From the NCBI GenBank assembly GCA_013297755.1, contig JAAFIH010000033.1, positions 1-46,486 on the forward strand: a stretch of DNA of 46,486 bases, given 5' to 3'. Positions 7,878-15,934 of the stretch are shown here, piece after piece. Made by a program: the position numbers and the translations under genes. Each line of letters opens with the position of its first letter. Position 1 is the stretch's first letter. The stretch comes from Cytophagales bacterium. GTDB lineage: Bacteria > Bacteroidota > Bacteroidia > Cytophagales > UBA9547. Under the pieces are notes generated by a model. It made no database searches and was not told where the DNA came from. It saw nothing but the letters and a program-made list of their open reading frames with translations.

Positions 7878-8924
7878 ATGACTATTGTGACCGAAAAAAT
7901 AGATATTAGAAAAACTAATACAACTGAATTAGAAAATTTTTTGATAGAAATAAACGAAAAACCTTTTCGTATCAAACAAATTATGGAATGGATTTGGGAA
8001 AAATCTGTTTCAAATTTTGACGAAATGACAAATATTTCTAAAAAAACAAGAGACTTATTAAACGAAAAATATGTATTTAATACTTTGACGTTACACAATA
8101 TTCAAATAAGTAATGATAAAACTATCAAATCGGCTTTTAAACTTTTTGATGGTAATATTATAGAAAGTGTTTTGATTCCAAAAGACGATCGCATGACAGT
8201 CTGCGTAAGCTCTCAAGTAGGTTGTTCGCTTACTTGCAAATTTTGTGCAACTGGTTATATGGATAGAGTAAGAAATCTAGATCCAGCAGAGATTTATGAT
8301 CAAATTGTAGAAGTAAGAAAACAGTGCTTAGATAACTATCAAACTCCTCTTACAAATATAGTTTTTATGGGTATGGGAGAGCCACTTTTAAATTACGCTA
8401 ATGTATTAAAATCAATAGATAAAATCACATCTCCAGAAGGACTTAATATTAGTTATAAGAGAATAACTGTATCCACTGCTGGGGTGGCCAAAATGATAAA
8501 AAAACTGGCCGATGACGAGGTCAAATTTAGACTTGCTTTGTCGCTACATGCTGCCAATGATTTTAAAAGAAATCAAATCATGCCTATCAATGAAACTAAC
8601 TCACTAGAGGCATTAAAAGAAGCTCTTATATATTTTTATAAGAAAACTGGCACAAAACTTACTTATGAATATATTGCTTTTGAAAATTTCAATGATTCAT
8701 TGAAAGACGCAGAAGAGCTTTATGAGTTTTCTAAAATTGTGCCCTGCAAAATTAATATTATAGAGTATAACCCTATTTCAAATGCAGATTATAAAAACAC
8801 TAAAATAGAAAAACTTACTATTTTTAAAGAATTTTTAGAGCAAAAAGGTGTAAATGTAACGATTCGCATGAGTCGTGGAAAAGATATTGATGCTGCATGT
8901 GGACAACTGGCTGGAAAATCTTGA
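7878..8924 (+). CDS. rlmN: Dual-specificity 23S rRNA/tRNA adenine-C2 methyltransferase RlmN
   Basis: This 348-residue radical SAM enzyme methylates A2503 of 23S rRNA and A37 of some tRNAs in the family. The 4Fe-4S cysteines are C116, C120 and C123 (CSLTCKFC). C341 near the C-terminus (AACGQLAG) is the expected methyl-carrying cysteine. FMGMGEP, ITVSTAG and the LALSLHA motif are all present. A TAATTTTG -7-like box at 7865-7872 lies only 6 bases before the ATG, suggesting a very short or absent leader. The stop overlaps the following pbpC start region. Confidence 0.95.
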   Translation: MTIVTEKIDIRKTNTTELENFLIEINEKPFRIKQIMEWIWEKSVSNFDEMTNISKKTRDLLNEKYVFNTLTLHNIQISNDKTIKSAFKLFDGNIIESVLIPKDDRMTVCVSSQVGCSLTCKFCATGYMDRVRNLDPAEIYDQIVEVRKQCLDNYQTPLTNIVFMGMGEPLLNYANVLKSIDKITSPEGLNISYKRITVSTAGVAKMIKKLADDEVKFRLALSLHAANDFKRNQIMPINETNSLEALKEALIYFYKKTGTKLTYEYIAFENFNDSLKDAEELYEFSKIVPCKINIIEYNPISNADYKNTKIEKLTIFKEFLEQKGVNVTIRMSRGKDIDAACGQLAGKS

Positions 8925-11275
8925 AAAATAAAACTTTAAAAGTAATAATATTTGTTTTTATAGTTTTTTATATTATTTACTCATTTTTATTTTTTTTTAA
9001 ACCAAGTTTAAGTAGAAACGAAAGCTATGCTACCATTATTTTAGACAAAAACAACGAAATAATTGCCTCTAGGACATCCATTGATAAACAATGGAGACTT
9101 AAAAATACTGGAAACGAATTGTCTAATAAATACATATCTTGTTTAATAACTTACGAAGATCAACATTTTTATTCTCATTTTGGTATTGATTTCAAAGCCA
9201 TTGCTCGAGCCGCAAAAACAAATATTATGGCTCATAAAATTAAAAGTGGTGGTAGCACTATTACCATGCAATTAGTAAGGTTATTAGATAATAGAAAAGG
9301 AAAATCATATTACGCTAAAATTAAAGAAATATTATTTGCATTATGGATAGAAATAGCCTATTCAAAAAATGAAATATTACTAGCATATACACAAGTTGCC
9401 CCTTTTGGAAGTAATATTGTGGGACTTGAGGCAGCATCTTGGAAATATTTTGAAAAAAAAATATCAAACTTATCATGGAGCGAAGCAGCTTTACTTGCTA
9501 TTTTACCAAATAATCCTTCCCAAATATTTCCAGGAAAAAATAATAATATATTATTAAAAAAAAGAAATAACTTACTAAAAAAATTAGTCGATAAGAATAT
9601 TATTTCTAGTAAAGACTTTAACACCTATTGCTCTGAACCTTTGCCTAAATCAATAATCGTTTTTGATAATATAGCTCCCCATCTACTTGATTATTTTAGC
9701 AATAAAAATGAAAATAATGTAATTTTTACAACTATTTCAAAGAAATATCAAGATGAGATTAATAATATTTTGATAAAAAATAAATCTAATTTATCACGTA
9801 TAAATGTGCACAATGCTTGTGTACTGGTGGTTGATGTTAAGCAAAATAATATAATAGCTTACGCAGGAAATATACCCAATATTAGTAATAAATATAGTAA
9901 AGATGTAGATATTATACAGGCCCCTCGTAGTACTGGAAGTATTCTTAAACCACTTTTATTTGCTATGAATTTAAACGAAGGAAAATTGCTTTCGAGTAGT
10001 TTGGTTGCAGATATTCCAACAATCATAGCTGGATATGCTCCCAAAAATTTTGATTTAACTTACGATGGAGCTGTTTCGTTTTCTAGTGCTTTGCATCGCT
10101 CACTCAATGTGCCTGCCGTTAGGATCTTGCAAGATTATGGCATAGAGAAATTCCACCATAATCTTACAAACTTTGGAATAACTACCCTGACCAAGCCTGC
10201 CTCGCACTATGGTTTAACTCTTATTTTGGGTGGTGCTGAAGCTACCCTTTGGGATTTATGTAAGGTTTATGCCAATATGGCCAAAAATTTAAAAACCTAT
10301 ACTATATATAATTCTTACTTAAAATATGATAATAAATGTTTTAAAATTATCAAAAATAATGATTCAATAGCTTATTCTACAAAAGATTTTTCGGACGAAA
10401 ATATACTTGGCGCTGGTGCTATTTATCAAACATTTGAAGCCATGAACGAAGTAGCTCGACCAGACGAAGAGGAAGGTTGGAAACTATTTTCAAATCAAAA
10501 AATAGCTTGGAAAACAGGCACAAGTTTTGGAAATAGAGATGCTTGGGCTATTGGTTGCACGCCAGAATATGTAGTGGGCGTATGGGCAGGCAACGCCAAT
10601 GGCGTGGGAGCTGCCGAACATACTGGAATAAAATCTGCAGCCCCCATTTTATTTGATGTATTTAATATTTTAAATCCAAAAGAATGGTTCGAAATGCCAC
10701 AAAACGATGTAATTAAAGCCCATATCTGCGAAAAAAGTGGGTTTAGAAAAGGAAATAATTGTGAAAAGTACAAAATAAATTACATCCCTAAAAGTTGTTC
10801 TCAAACTTCAACATGTAGCTATTGTAATGAAATATTTGTGGATAAAACCGAAAAATTTAGAGTGAATAAATCATGTGAAAATGAATCAGAAATGATTTTA
10901 AAAAAGTATTTTTCTTTGCCTCCAGCTATGGAATATTACTATAAATCAAAAAATGCAAGTTATAAAATTTTACCAGTTTGGAAATCTAATTGTGGTAATA
11001 TTTCATTAAACTCTTCAATTGAAATTATTTATCCTTTACAAAACTCAAAAATATTCGTTCCTAAAGTAATAAATTCTAAAAAAGGAAGTATAGTATTTCA
11101 GGCTGCATACAAGGGTATGGGTAAACTTTATTGGCACATTGATACAGAATTTGTATGCGAAACTGAGGTTTTTCATCAATTAACTTTCACTCCTAAAACA
11201 GGTAAGCATATATTAACAGTGGAAGATAGCCAGGGAAATACAAAAAAAGTAAACTTTGAAATCATCAATCCTTAA
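8921..11275 (+). CDS. pbpC: Penicillin-binding protein 1C
   Basis: This bifunctional murein synthase is about 784 residues from the TTG at 8921, which overlaps the rlmN stop by four bases. An ATG at 8897 would add eight residues that merely re-read the rlmN end. A membrane anchor lies near residues 5-25. The GT51 glycosyltransferase shows EDQHFYSHFG (E79) and GGSTITMQL. The transpeptidase shows the SxxK motif S340-ILK343 and KTGT at K531. The C-terminus matches the PBP1C extra domain, with cysteines and a final beta domain. It lies at the inner membrane with catalytic domains outside. Confidence 0.92.
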   Translation: MKNKTLKVIIFVFIVFYIIYSFLFFFKPSLSRNESYATIILDKNNEIIASRTSIDKQWRLKNTGNELSNKYISCLITYEDQHFYSHFGIDFKAIARAAKTNIMAHKIKSGGSTITMQLVRLLDNRKGKSYYAKIKEILFALWIEIAYSKNEILLAYTQVAPFGSNIVGLEAASWKYFEKKISNLSWSEAALLAILPNNPSQIFPGKNNNILLKKRNNLLKKLVDKNIISSKDFNTYCSEPLPKSIIVFDNIAPHLLDYFSNKNENNVIFTTISKKYQDEINNILIKNKSNLSRINVHNACVLVVDVKQNNIIAYAGNIPNISNKYSKDVDIIQAPRSTGSILKPLLFAMNLNEGKLLSSSLVADIPTIIAGYAPKNFDLTYDGAVSFSSALHRSLNVPAVRILQDYGIEKFHHNLTNFGITTLTKPASHYGLTLILGGAEATLWDLCKVYANMAKNLKTYTIYNSYLKYDNKCFKIIKNNDSIAYSTKDFSDENILGAGAIYQTFEAMNEVARPDEEEGWKLFSNQKIAWKTGTSFGNRDAWAIGCTPEYVVGVWAGNANGVGAAEHTGIKSAAPILFDVFNILNPKEWFEMPQNDVIKAHICEKSGFRKGNNCEKYKINYIPKSCSQTSTCSYCNEIFVDKTEKFRVNKSCENESEMILKKYFSLPPAMEYYYKSKNASYKILPVWKSNCGNISLNSSIEIIYPLQNSKIFVPKVINSKKGSIVFQAAYKGMGKLYWHIDTEFVCETEVFHQLTFTPKTGKHILTVEDSQGNTKKVNFEIINP

Positions 11276-11404
11276 ATGATAGAACATAAGGGCCAATTTT
11301 GCTTAAATATAAATTTAAAACAAAAATTGTTTTTTTTAAAGATTACATGTATTATTGCAATGTAATATCTTATAACTTTAAACACAAAATTTAATATTAC
11401 CGTT

Positions 11405-12331
11405 ATGTCAGAAAATCAAAGTTCTTCAAATTTAGTAAAAATTCTTATAGGTGTAGCCGTTGTGCAGCTAGGTGTCATCATATTTTTGTGTATGAAACTT
11501 AACACTACAAGCAACGAGGTTGAAAAATTAACTGGCACTGTGGCCATCAACGAGGATGTAATAAACCAAAAAACCAAAGAATTGGAGTCGCTTAGTGTTG
11601 ATTTTGAACGCATCAAACTAGAACGAGAAAAATTAGGGCTTGTAAACGATGATTTAGATAAACAACTTACGACCCTGAATGCTACTATAGCAGAACTTAA
11701 AAAAACCAAAAATTTAGATGCCTCGAAACGAAAACAATTGGAACAACTGGTAGCTTCCTTGAGAGCCGAAATATCTAAACAAGACGAACAAATTGCAAAT
11801 TTGAAAGCCGAAAACGATTCTTTGACTACTGATGTAAGCAATTTGACAAAAGAAAAATCTAAACTTGGCGATTCTTTAAACAATGTAGCTCTCAAAAAAT
11901 CTGATTTAGAAGGAAAATTAAAATTTGCATCTATTCTCAAGGCTGATCAATTTAAAATAACAGTATTAAAAGAAAATGGCAAAGAAATTGAAGACGAAGA
12001 TTACAAAGCATCAAAAATAAATAGAGTAAAAATTACTTTTAAATTGGTTGATAACAAAGCAGCAAAACAAGAAAGTAAAGATTTTTTCATGCGTTTGATT
12101 ACACCTAATGGAGATGCTTTTTCTGATGCAACCAATGGTGGTGGTTCTACTACCCTTACTGATGGCACAGTTATTAATTATACAATGAAACAAACGCTCA
12201 ATTTTGATAATTCTGGTCAATCACTGGCATTTATTACTTTTGCAGGTATGAAATATGTGCCTGGAGAATACAAAACCGAAATATTTTGCGATGGTTTCAA
12301 AATAGGTTCTGGTACTTTCAAAGTAAGATAA
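11405..12331 (+). CDS. Membrane-anchored coiled-coil protein
   Basis: This 308-residue protein has one N-terminal membrane segment at about residues 10-28 (LVKILIGVAVVQLGVIIFLC). A long heptad-rich coiled coil (about 33-175) with LESL, LKKTK and LKAEND repeats follows, then a beta-rich C-terminal domain (about 185-308) ending FKIGSGTFKVR. It has no catalytic motif. The layout suggests a periplasmic tether or structural protein. I do not recognise a named family. It stands alone between pbpC and an unknown gene that starts 23 bases after it, possibly co-transcribed. Confidence 0.65.
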   Translation: MSENQSSSNLVKILIGVAVVQLGVIIFLCMKLNTTSNEVEKLTGTVAINEDVINQKTKELESLSVDFERIKLEREKLGLVNDDLDKQLTTLNATIAELKKTKNLDASKRKQLEQLVASLRAEISKQDEQIANLKAENDSLTTDVSNLTKEKSKLGDSLNNVALKKSDLEGKLKFASILKADQFKITVLKENGKEIEDEDYKASKINRVKITFKLVDNKAAKQESKDFFMRLITPNGDAFSDATNGGGSTTLTDGTVINYTMKQTLNFDNSGQSLAFITFAGMKYVPGEYKTEIFCDGFKIGSGTFKVR

Positions 12332-12354
12332 TCTTTGTTTGATTATAAAATGAT

Positions 12355-12909
12355 ATGCTAAAGAAAAAATTTTTAATCAAGGGTTTAAAAGTGGTAGTAG
12401 CCACTGGCAGAATAGAATTTGACGAAGAAAACGCTGTTATCAAACGTGTACACGATGACGATGAGTACATGTTTGATGCCATTACCTGCGCAGCAAGGCC
12501 TGTAGAGTTTTCTGTTGTCAATCAATTATATAAACTTGATAAACAAGAGGTAAGAGCGGCTTGTGAAGATTGCAATTTTAGTAGACGCATTGGCGTTTTA
12601 ACTACCGAAAAGTACCATCTCATTCTTACTCCTTTTGTAGAAAGATACACTTTTTTTGGCAAAGAACAAGCCGCCAAACTAACTGCCGATGTCATAGATG
12701 AATGTCAATTTTTGGGCTGTGATTCGCTTAGAATAACTCAATTTGCAATGATGCGTGGACACATGCCATTTTTTGATCAATTTAAAGGCATTGTTGAAAC
12801 GCTGTTTACTGACAAAGAATCTCCTATTACAATAGTGTACTTTGATGTACCCGAAAAAAGTTTTGACGAAGTTTGTACTTTATTTACATCTTATGAAAAA
12901 ATTAATTAA
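12355..12909 (+). CDS. Conserved-looking hypothetical protein, 184 aa
   Basis: This soluble protein has no signal or membrane segment. Notable stretches are ACEDCNFSRRIGVLTTEKYH, HLILTPFVERYTFFGKEQAA and SLRITQFAMMRGHMPFFDQF, mixing alternating beta and alpha patterns. The cysteine pair CEDC does not form a full zinc site by itself. It is 23 bases downstream of the coiled-coil gene and 55 bases upstream of tRNA-Glu. Codon use and AT content look like those of its neighbours, so it appears native. I do not recognise the family. Confidence 0.6.
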   Translation: MLKKKFLIKGLKVVVATGRIEFDEENAVIKRVHDDDEYMFDAITCAARPVEFSVVNQLYKLDKQEVRAACEDCNFSRRIGVLTTEKYHLILTPFVERYTFFGKEQAAKLTADVIDECQFLGCDSLRITQFAMMRGHMPFFDQFKGIVETLFTDKESPITIVYFDVPEKSFDEVCTLFTSYEKIN

Positions 12910-12915
12910 AAATAA

Positions 12916-12946
12916 TTTGCAATCTAAAAACTTTATTCTACCTTTG
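12916..12946 (+). promoter_or_regulatory. Promoter of tRNA-Glu
   Basis: TTTG (12916-12919), 19 bases, then TACCTTTG (12939-12946) is a full match to the Bacteroidota consensus. It is followed by the mature tRNA 18 bases later. Confidence 0.75.
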
Positions 12947-12964
12947 CACTCCCAAATAAATAAT

Positions 12965-13036
12965 GGTCCTATCGTCTAGGGGTTAGGACATCTCCCTTTC
13001 ACGGAGGAAACAGGGGTTCAATTCCCCTTAGGACTA
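12965..13036 (+). tRNA. tRNA-Glu (anticodon UUC)
   Basis: A complete cloverleaf is present. The acceptor GGTCCTA pairs with TAGGACT (one G-U pair), there is a D arm GTCTAGGGGTTAGGAC, an anticodon arm with CTTTCAC loop (TTC) and a T arm CAGGGGTTCAATTCCCCTT. CCA is not encoded. The 3' end (13025-13039) is duplicated at 18112-18126, marking it as the integration target of the element to its right. Confidence 0.95.
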
Positions 13037-13039
13037 CAT
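13025..13039 (+). mobile_element. Left attachment site (attL core)
   Basis: The 15-bp sequence cccttaggactacat covers the tRNA-Glu 3' end and recurs exactly at 18112-18126. Integration into a tRNA 3' end restoring the gene is the usual outcome for tyrosine recombinases, and one is encoded at 16690-17940. Confidence 0.75.
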
Positions 13040-13097
13040 AATACGTTGATTATCAGGCAGTTACAAACTGAAATTGACAACGCACTTGACAAAAATT

Positions 13098-13131
13098 AAG
13101 CCTTACGCATCAAATACGTAAGGCTTTTTTT
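13098..13131 (+). terminator. Rho-independent terminator-like hairpin
   Basis: The stem aagccttacg/cgtaaggctt has a 9-base loop and is followed by Ts, 60 bases after tRNA-Glu. A near copy lies at 18182-18216 beyond attR. Confidence 0.7.
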
Positions 13132-13152
13132 GTCAATATACCTTTCAAAAAT

Positions 13153-13416
13153 CTAAATTTCTATTTGTTTTCCATTCCAAGATACAAAAGTAGGCTGCTT
13201 GTTTTCAACTTTCATTTCTATTTCTGTAATACGTGGAATAACGTAAGGCAAAAGTTTTACAACTATCTCAAGCCTTTCTTTTGGTTCTAGTTTCTCTAGT
13301 TGGTTTGGCAAAGTATCAATTTCTTTTTCTAAGATAGTTTTTAGTACTTCTCTCATTTCGCTTGTCAATCGGTTGGGTGTACCCTCACTCCTACCACCTG
13401 TTTTTATTCCTTTCAT
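13153..13416 (-). CDS. Small element-encoded protein, 87 aa
   Basis: The N-terminus GGRSEGTPNRLTSEMREVL and the later LEPKERLEIVVKLLPYVIP resemble small proteins I have seen in Bacteroidota mobile elements with a GGRxxGTPNR start. No function is known to me. It is the last gene of the minus-strand run and ends near the element's left end, with WNGKQIEI at its C-terminus. A decayed copy of that C-terminal coding sequence seems to lie outside the element at about 18240-18267. Confidence 0.6.
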   Translation of the reverse strand: MKGIKTGGRSEGTPNRLTSEMREVLKTILEKEIDTLPNQLEKLEPKERLEIVVKLLPYVIPRITEIEMKVENKQPTFVSWNGKQIEI

Positions 13417-13451
13417 TTTGTCTATTTTGTTCTACTTTAGATTTTATACCC

Positions 13452-13546
13452 AAAAAAAAGTTGTACCTAATTTACCCTTTATACTAGCGGTAATTTTGGT
13501 ACAAGTTTTTTATTTCAACTAGCGGTAATTTTGGTACAAGTTTTTT
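13452..13546. repeat. Direct and inverted repeats at end of Rep gene (possible origin)
   Basis: Two 29-bp direct repeats (13483-13511 and 13518-13546) contain ctagcggtaattttggtac. The second includes the last codons and stop of the Rep-like gene. A degenerate inverted relative lies at about 13452-13478 (aaaaaaagttgtacctaa). Repeats beside a replication gene could be Rep-binding sites, or a duplicated gene end with a terminator. The sequence does not decide. Confidence 0.5.
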
Positions 13547-14411
13547 CTAATTTTATCAGTTGCTCAAACATGGTTTCATAAATTAGTTTATGCTTTGAGT
13601 TAGTACAATTTTCAGAAATTATTTTTTTCAATCTACTACGTTCGTATTTGAATTTTCTTTTTTCAGTATTTACTAATCTACGAATATAATTTATATCGCT
13701 CCAGTTGTGGTAAATTTTTTGCATTGGTACACAAAGTTTTTTGACTTCCACATTTGGCTCATGCAAAATTACATCGTTCCACATTTCTAATAAATGGTTT
13801 GAAACATCTTTGATAAATTTAGATTCCAAAAGTGTACTCAAAGTAATTGACTTACCTAGTCTTTGCATTTTGATAAATTTTTTTTCAATCCGCAAAAGGT
13901 TTGAAGTATTGTTTTGCTGTAAGCCTTTGTCATAAATTTTTACAATGTATTGTTTTAGCTTACAACTTTTCATTATTCCATTTATTCCATTTTTGTAATA
14001 TTCGGTATTGAACTCATAGCATTTATACAACATACAAGCCTGTATAATTTCGGTTGCAACTAGCTTTGGTAATTCGATATTTAAACCAAATTCTAAGTTG
14101 TGTACGATTGCATCAAGTCCAATACCAAACTTTGTATTGAAGTCATTTAAAGTAGCTTTAAAATAAGCATAGCTGTAATGATTGCAATTAGTGCCATTCT
14201 CAAAATATTTATGAAACGAGCCTTTTACTTCTATGTAGTTGTTTTTTATTTCAAAATAAAGCAAAGGGTTTATCGCTCCAGTTGGATAAATTGCTTTTTG
14301 TTCTAAAATTTCTCCATGCTTTGATACGGTAGTTTTCCAGTCCAAATTTTCATTTTTAAGTAATATTTCTTTGTAATATTTTTGTAATTCCAATTTAAAA
14401 CCATCGTACAT
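13515..14411 (-). CDS. Probable replication initiation protein
   Basis: This 298-residue protein has the stretch KGSFHKYFENGTNCNHYSYA, followed by FGIGLDAIVHNLEFGLNI. That pattern resembles Rep proteins of small Bacteroidota plasmids and gene-II-type phage replication proteins (KGSxHKYxNxGxxNxNDF...LEFGVNI); this is recall, not a search. The basic C-terminus (NTEKRKFKYERSRLKKII) suits DNA binding. It is in the minus-strand operon, 6 bases after the 53-residue ORF. Direct repeats overlap its 3' end. If correct, the element can replicate after excision. Confidence 0.5.
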   Translation of the reverse strand: MYDGFKLELQKYYKEILLKNENLDWKTTVSKHGEILEQKAIYPTGAINPLLYFEIKNNYIEVKGSFHKYFENGTNCNHYSYAYFKATLNDFNTKFGIGLDAIVHNLEFGLNIELPKLVATEIIQACMLYKCYEFNTEYYKNGINGIMKSCKLKQYIVKIYDKGLQQNNTSNLLRIEKKFIKMQRLGKSITLSTLLESKFIKDVSNHLLEMWNDVILHEPNVEVKKLCVPMQKIYHNWSDINYIRRLVNTEKRKFKYERSRLKKIISENCTNSKHKLIYETMFEQLIKLEKTCTKITAS

Positions 14412-14417
14412 AATTGC

Positions 14418-14579
14418 TTATTTGTTAATGGTTTTTTTATACAAATCACAAAATGTTAAAATTGTACTTTGAGGTACATCAAACTTTTTGGCAAGTAGTG
14501 CCATGCAGTGATTTTGCAATGGTTGTAAATGCGGTAAGGCTTTAAGAAAAGCCCTAATATTGGTTTCGGGCTTTTTCAT
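14418..14579 (-). CDS. 53-residue small protein in element operon
   Basis: The ATG overlaps the stop of the upstream HTH gene (ATGA) and the stop lies 6 bases before the Rep-like start, so it sits perfectly within the operon. The product starts MKKPETNIRAFLKALPHLQP and contains AKKFDVPQSTILTFCDLYKK, which has the look of a short helix-turn-helix. Its function is unknown. The tight spacing on both sides is the main support. Confidence 0.6.
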   Translation of the reverse strand: MKKPETNIRAFLKALPHLQPLQNHCMALLAKKFDVPQSTILTFCDLYKKTINK

Positions 14580-14890
14580 GGATTAAATAGGTTTAGTTGT
14601 GCAATTCCTTTGGGTGCTTTGTTTGGGTCTGTTGTCAAATAATATGCTTTGAAGCCTGTTTTTTTGCATATTTTTTTTTCTAATTCCCAAAGTCTATTTG
14701 CCTTTTCTAAATCACGTTTGTACCTACAAATGTTTTTTTGTGGCACTCCAGTAGCATCGCTTACCATAGAAGCAGTTGCAACATTTTCAGATAAATACTG
14801 AAATATGGTTTGCAGTTGGTTTGCAAAATCGTTACCTTTATCCTTTCTATCCTCAATAGAAGCAGGGCTGTTTGTATGATTCGTTTTCAT
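14576..14890 (-). CDS. HTH-type protein of integrative element
   Basis: This 104-residue protein has a central winged-helix-like region (QTIFQYLSENVATASMVSDA then GVPQKNICRYKRDLEK) and a C-terminal part with KKTGFKAYYLTTDP. It resembles small DNA-binding proteins often found beside excisionase-like genes in Bacteroidota elements. It lies 15 bases after that gene and overlaps the next ORF by four bases. Its probable role is control of excision or replication. Confidence 0.6.
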   Translation of the reverse strand: MKTNHTNSPASIEDRKDKGNDFANQLQTIFQYLSENVATASMVSDATGVPQKNICRYKRDLEKANRLWELEKKICKKTGFKAYYLTTDPNKAPKGIAQLNLFNP

Positions 14891-14905
14891 GTTAGCAGTC
14901 CTTTT

Positions 14906-15208
14906 TTAGTGTGATAATTCTACTTTTTTAAAGGCACTTTCAAACTCCAATTTATCTACATAGGAACGCTCCCCAAGTTTATACATCGTAATTTTACCCT
15001 CTTTGAGTAATTTATAAAATGTAGGTTTTGAGATTAGTTTTTGTTTCCAAATTTCAGTTAAAGTCATGTATCGGGTTCGATTATCTCCAATATCACGCAT
15101 TGAAATTTGAGGGCTGTTTTTGGCTACTATTAAGGCTTGTAACCTGTTTATGATAGTATTATTTTGTTCTATAATAATATCAAAGGGATTGGTGCTTTGT
15201 GGTATCAT
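14906..15208 (-). CDS. Excisionase-like helix-turn-helix protein
   Basis: This 100-residue protein has a C-terminal half reading YMTLTEIWKQKLISKPTFYK and then LLKEGKITMYKLGERSYVDK. That is the MerR/excisionase HTH pattern (choose helix, KLG.RSYV wing). It is the first gene of the five-gene minus-strand run and is transcribed away from the palindromic control region at 15209-15317. Its likely job is directionality of the tyrosine recombinase, repression of the operon, or both. Confidence 0.65.
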   Translation of the reverse strand: MIPQSTNPFDIIIEQNNTIINRLQALIVAKNSPQISMRDIGDNRTRYMTLTEIWKQKLISKPTFYKLLKEGKITMYKLGERSYVDKLEFESAFKKVELSH

Positions 15209-15233
15209 AACTGAAATTTGTTTAAATTCAGTT
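15209..15233. promoter_or_regulatory. Inverted repeat at start of excisionase-like gene
   Basis: The arms aactgaa (15209-15215) and ttcagtt (15227-15233) are inverted around an 11-base centre immediately upstream of the start codon at 15208. The position fits an operator acting on the minus-strand operon. Confidence 0.4.
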
Positions 15234-15268
15234 GCAATAGTATAGCGAAAAAATATAGATTTTTAAGC

Positions 15269-15317
15269 CAAAACTTGTATTTTTAAAAATACCAGTTTTG
15301 CCAGTTTTACCAGTTTT
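15269..15317. promoter_or_regulatory. 32-bp palindrome plus three 9-bp iterons (element control region)
   Basis: The arms caaaacttgtattttt and aaaaataccagttttg (15269-15300) pair at 15 of 16 positions with no spacer. The right arm runs into three tandem 9-mers beginning ccagtttt at 15292, 15301 and 15310. The block lies between the divergent excisionase-like gene and hicA, so it is a strong candidate operator for one or both. Confidence 0.65.
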
Positions 15318-15350
15318 TAATTAAAAGTATAACAATGATTACTTTTTAGC

Positions 15351-15374
15351 GTATATTTGTAATATAAAATATAC
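15351..15374 (+). promoter_or_regulatory. hicA promoter -7 box within inverted repeat
   Basis: TATATTTG at 15352-15359 matches the Bacteroidota -7 box, 18 bases before the hicA ATG. It is embedded in an inverted repeat gtatattt/aaatatac (15351-15358, 15367-15374). HicB proteins repress their own promoters, so this is a plausible HicB operator. Confidence 0.5.
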
Positions 15375-15377
15375 TTA

Positions 15378-15563
15378 ATGAAATCTAGTGAGTTGCTAAG
15401 ATTGCTAAAACAAAACGGATGGATGGAATTAAGACAAGCAGGTAGTCATATCACATTAACACATCCTACCATTAAACCAAATATAGTATTTCCAAATCAT
15501 GGTAGCCATGAGGTAGGTAAGGGATTAGAAAAGAAACTAAAAAAACAAGCAGGTATAAAATGA
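15378..15563 (+). CDS. hicA: HicA family mRNA interferase toxin
   Basis: This 61-residue protein has the typical HicA fold signature. It starts MKSSELLRLLKQNGWMELRQ, then H24 in AGSHITLTHP is the catalytic histidine of the double-stranded-RNA-binding-like fold, and the end is GKGLEKKLKKQAGIK. The length is normal for the family. The family cleaves mRNA when free of HicB. The stop overlaps the hicB start by four bases (ATGA). In this integrated element the pair probably provides addiction. Confidence 0.9.
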   Translation: MKSSELLRLLKQNGWMELRQAGSHITLTHPTIKPNIVFPNHGSHEVGKGLEKKLKKQAGIK

Positions 15564-15931
15564 AAATAGATATAATCATAGAACGCACCAATACAGGGTA
15601 CTCTGCATTTGCAGAGCAACATCCAGTATTTACAGTTGGTAGTACGATTGCGGAAATCAAAGAAAATATCATTGAAGCCCTAAATCTTTACTTTTCAGAA
15701 GTAAACATAAAAGTATCTGAAAATGATATTAACCTAAAATTTGATATGAGCCAGTTTTTTGAGTATTACAACGTAATCAATGTAAAGGCACTCTCAAAAC
15801 GAATTGGTATAAACTCAAGCCTTTTGGCACAATACGCAAAGGGTATCAAAAATCCATCAAAAAAGCAATCCGAGCGAATACTTTACGGTGTGCAATCTTT
15901 GGCAAAAGAATTGCTAGAAGTGAGGTTTTAG
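15560..15931 (+). CDS. hicB: HicB family antitoxin
   Basis: This 123-residue protein has an N-terminal partial RNase-H-like domain with TGYSAFAEQHPVFTVGSTIA and ENIIEALNLYF. The C-terminal helix-turn-helix is ALSKRIGINSSLLAQYAKGI followed by KNPSKKQSERI. The HTH type (Xre-like rather than ribbon-helix-helix) is usual for this Bacteroidota subgroup. It neutralises HicA and should bind the promoter inverted repeat. It converges with the minus-strand gene at 15935, with three bases between their stops. Confidence 0.88.
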   Translation: MKIDIIIERTNTGYSAFAEQHPVFTVGSTIAEIKENIIEALNLYFSEVNIKVSENDINLKFDMSQFFEYYNVINVKALSKRIGINSSLLAQYAKGIKNPSKKQSERILYGVQSLAKELLEVRF

Positions 15932-15934
15932 GTT

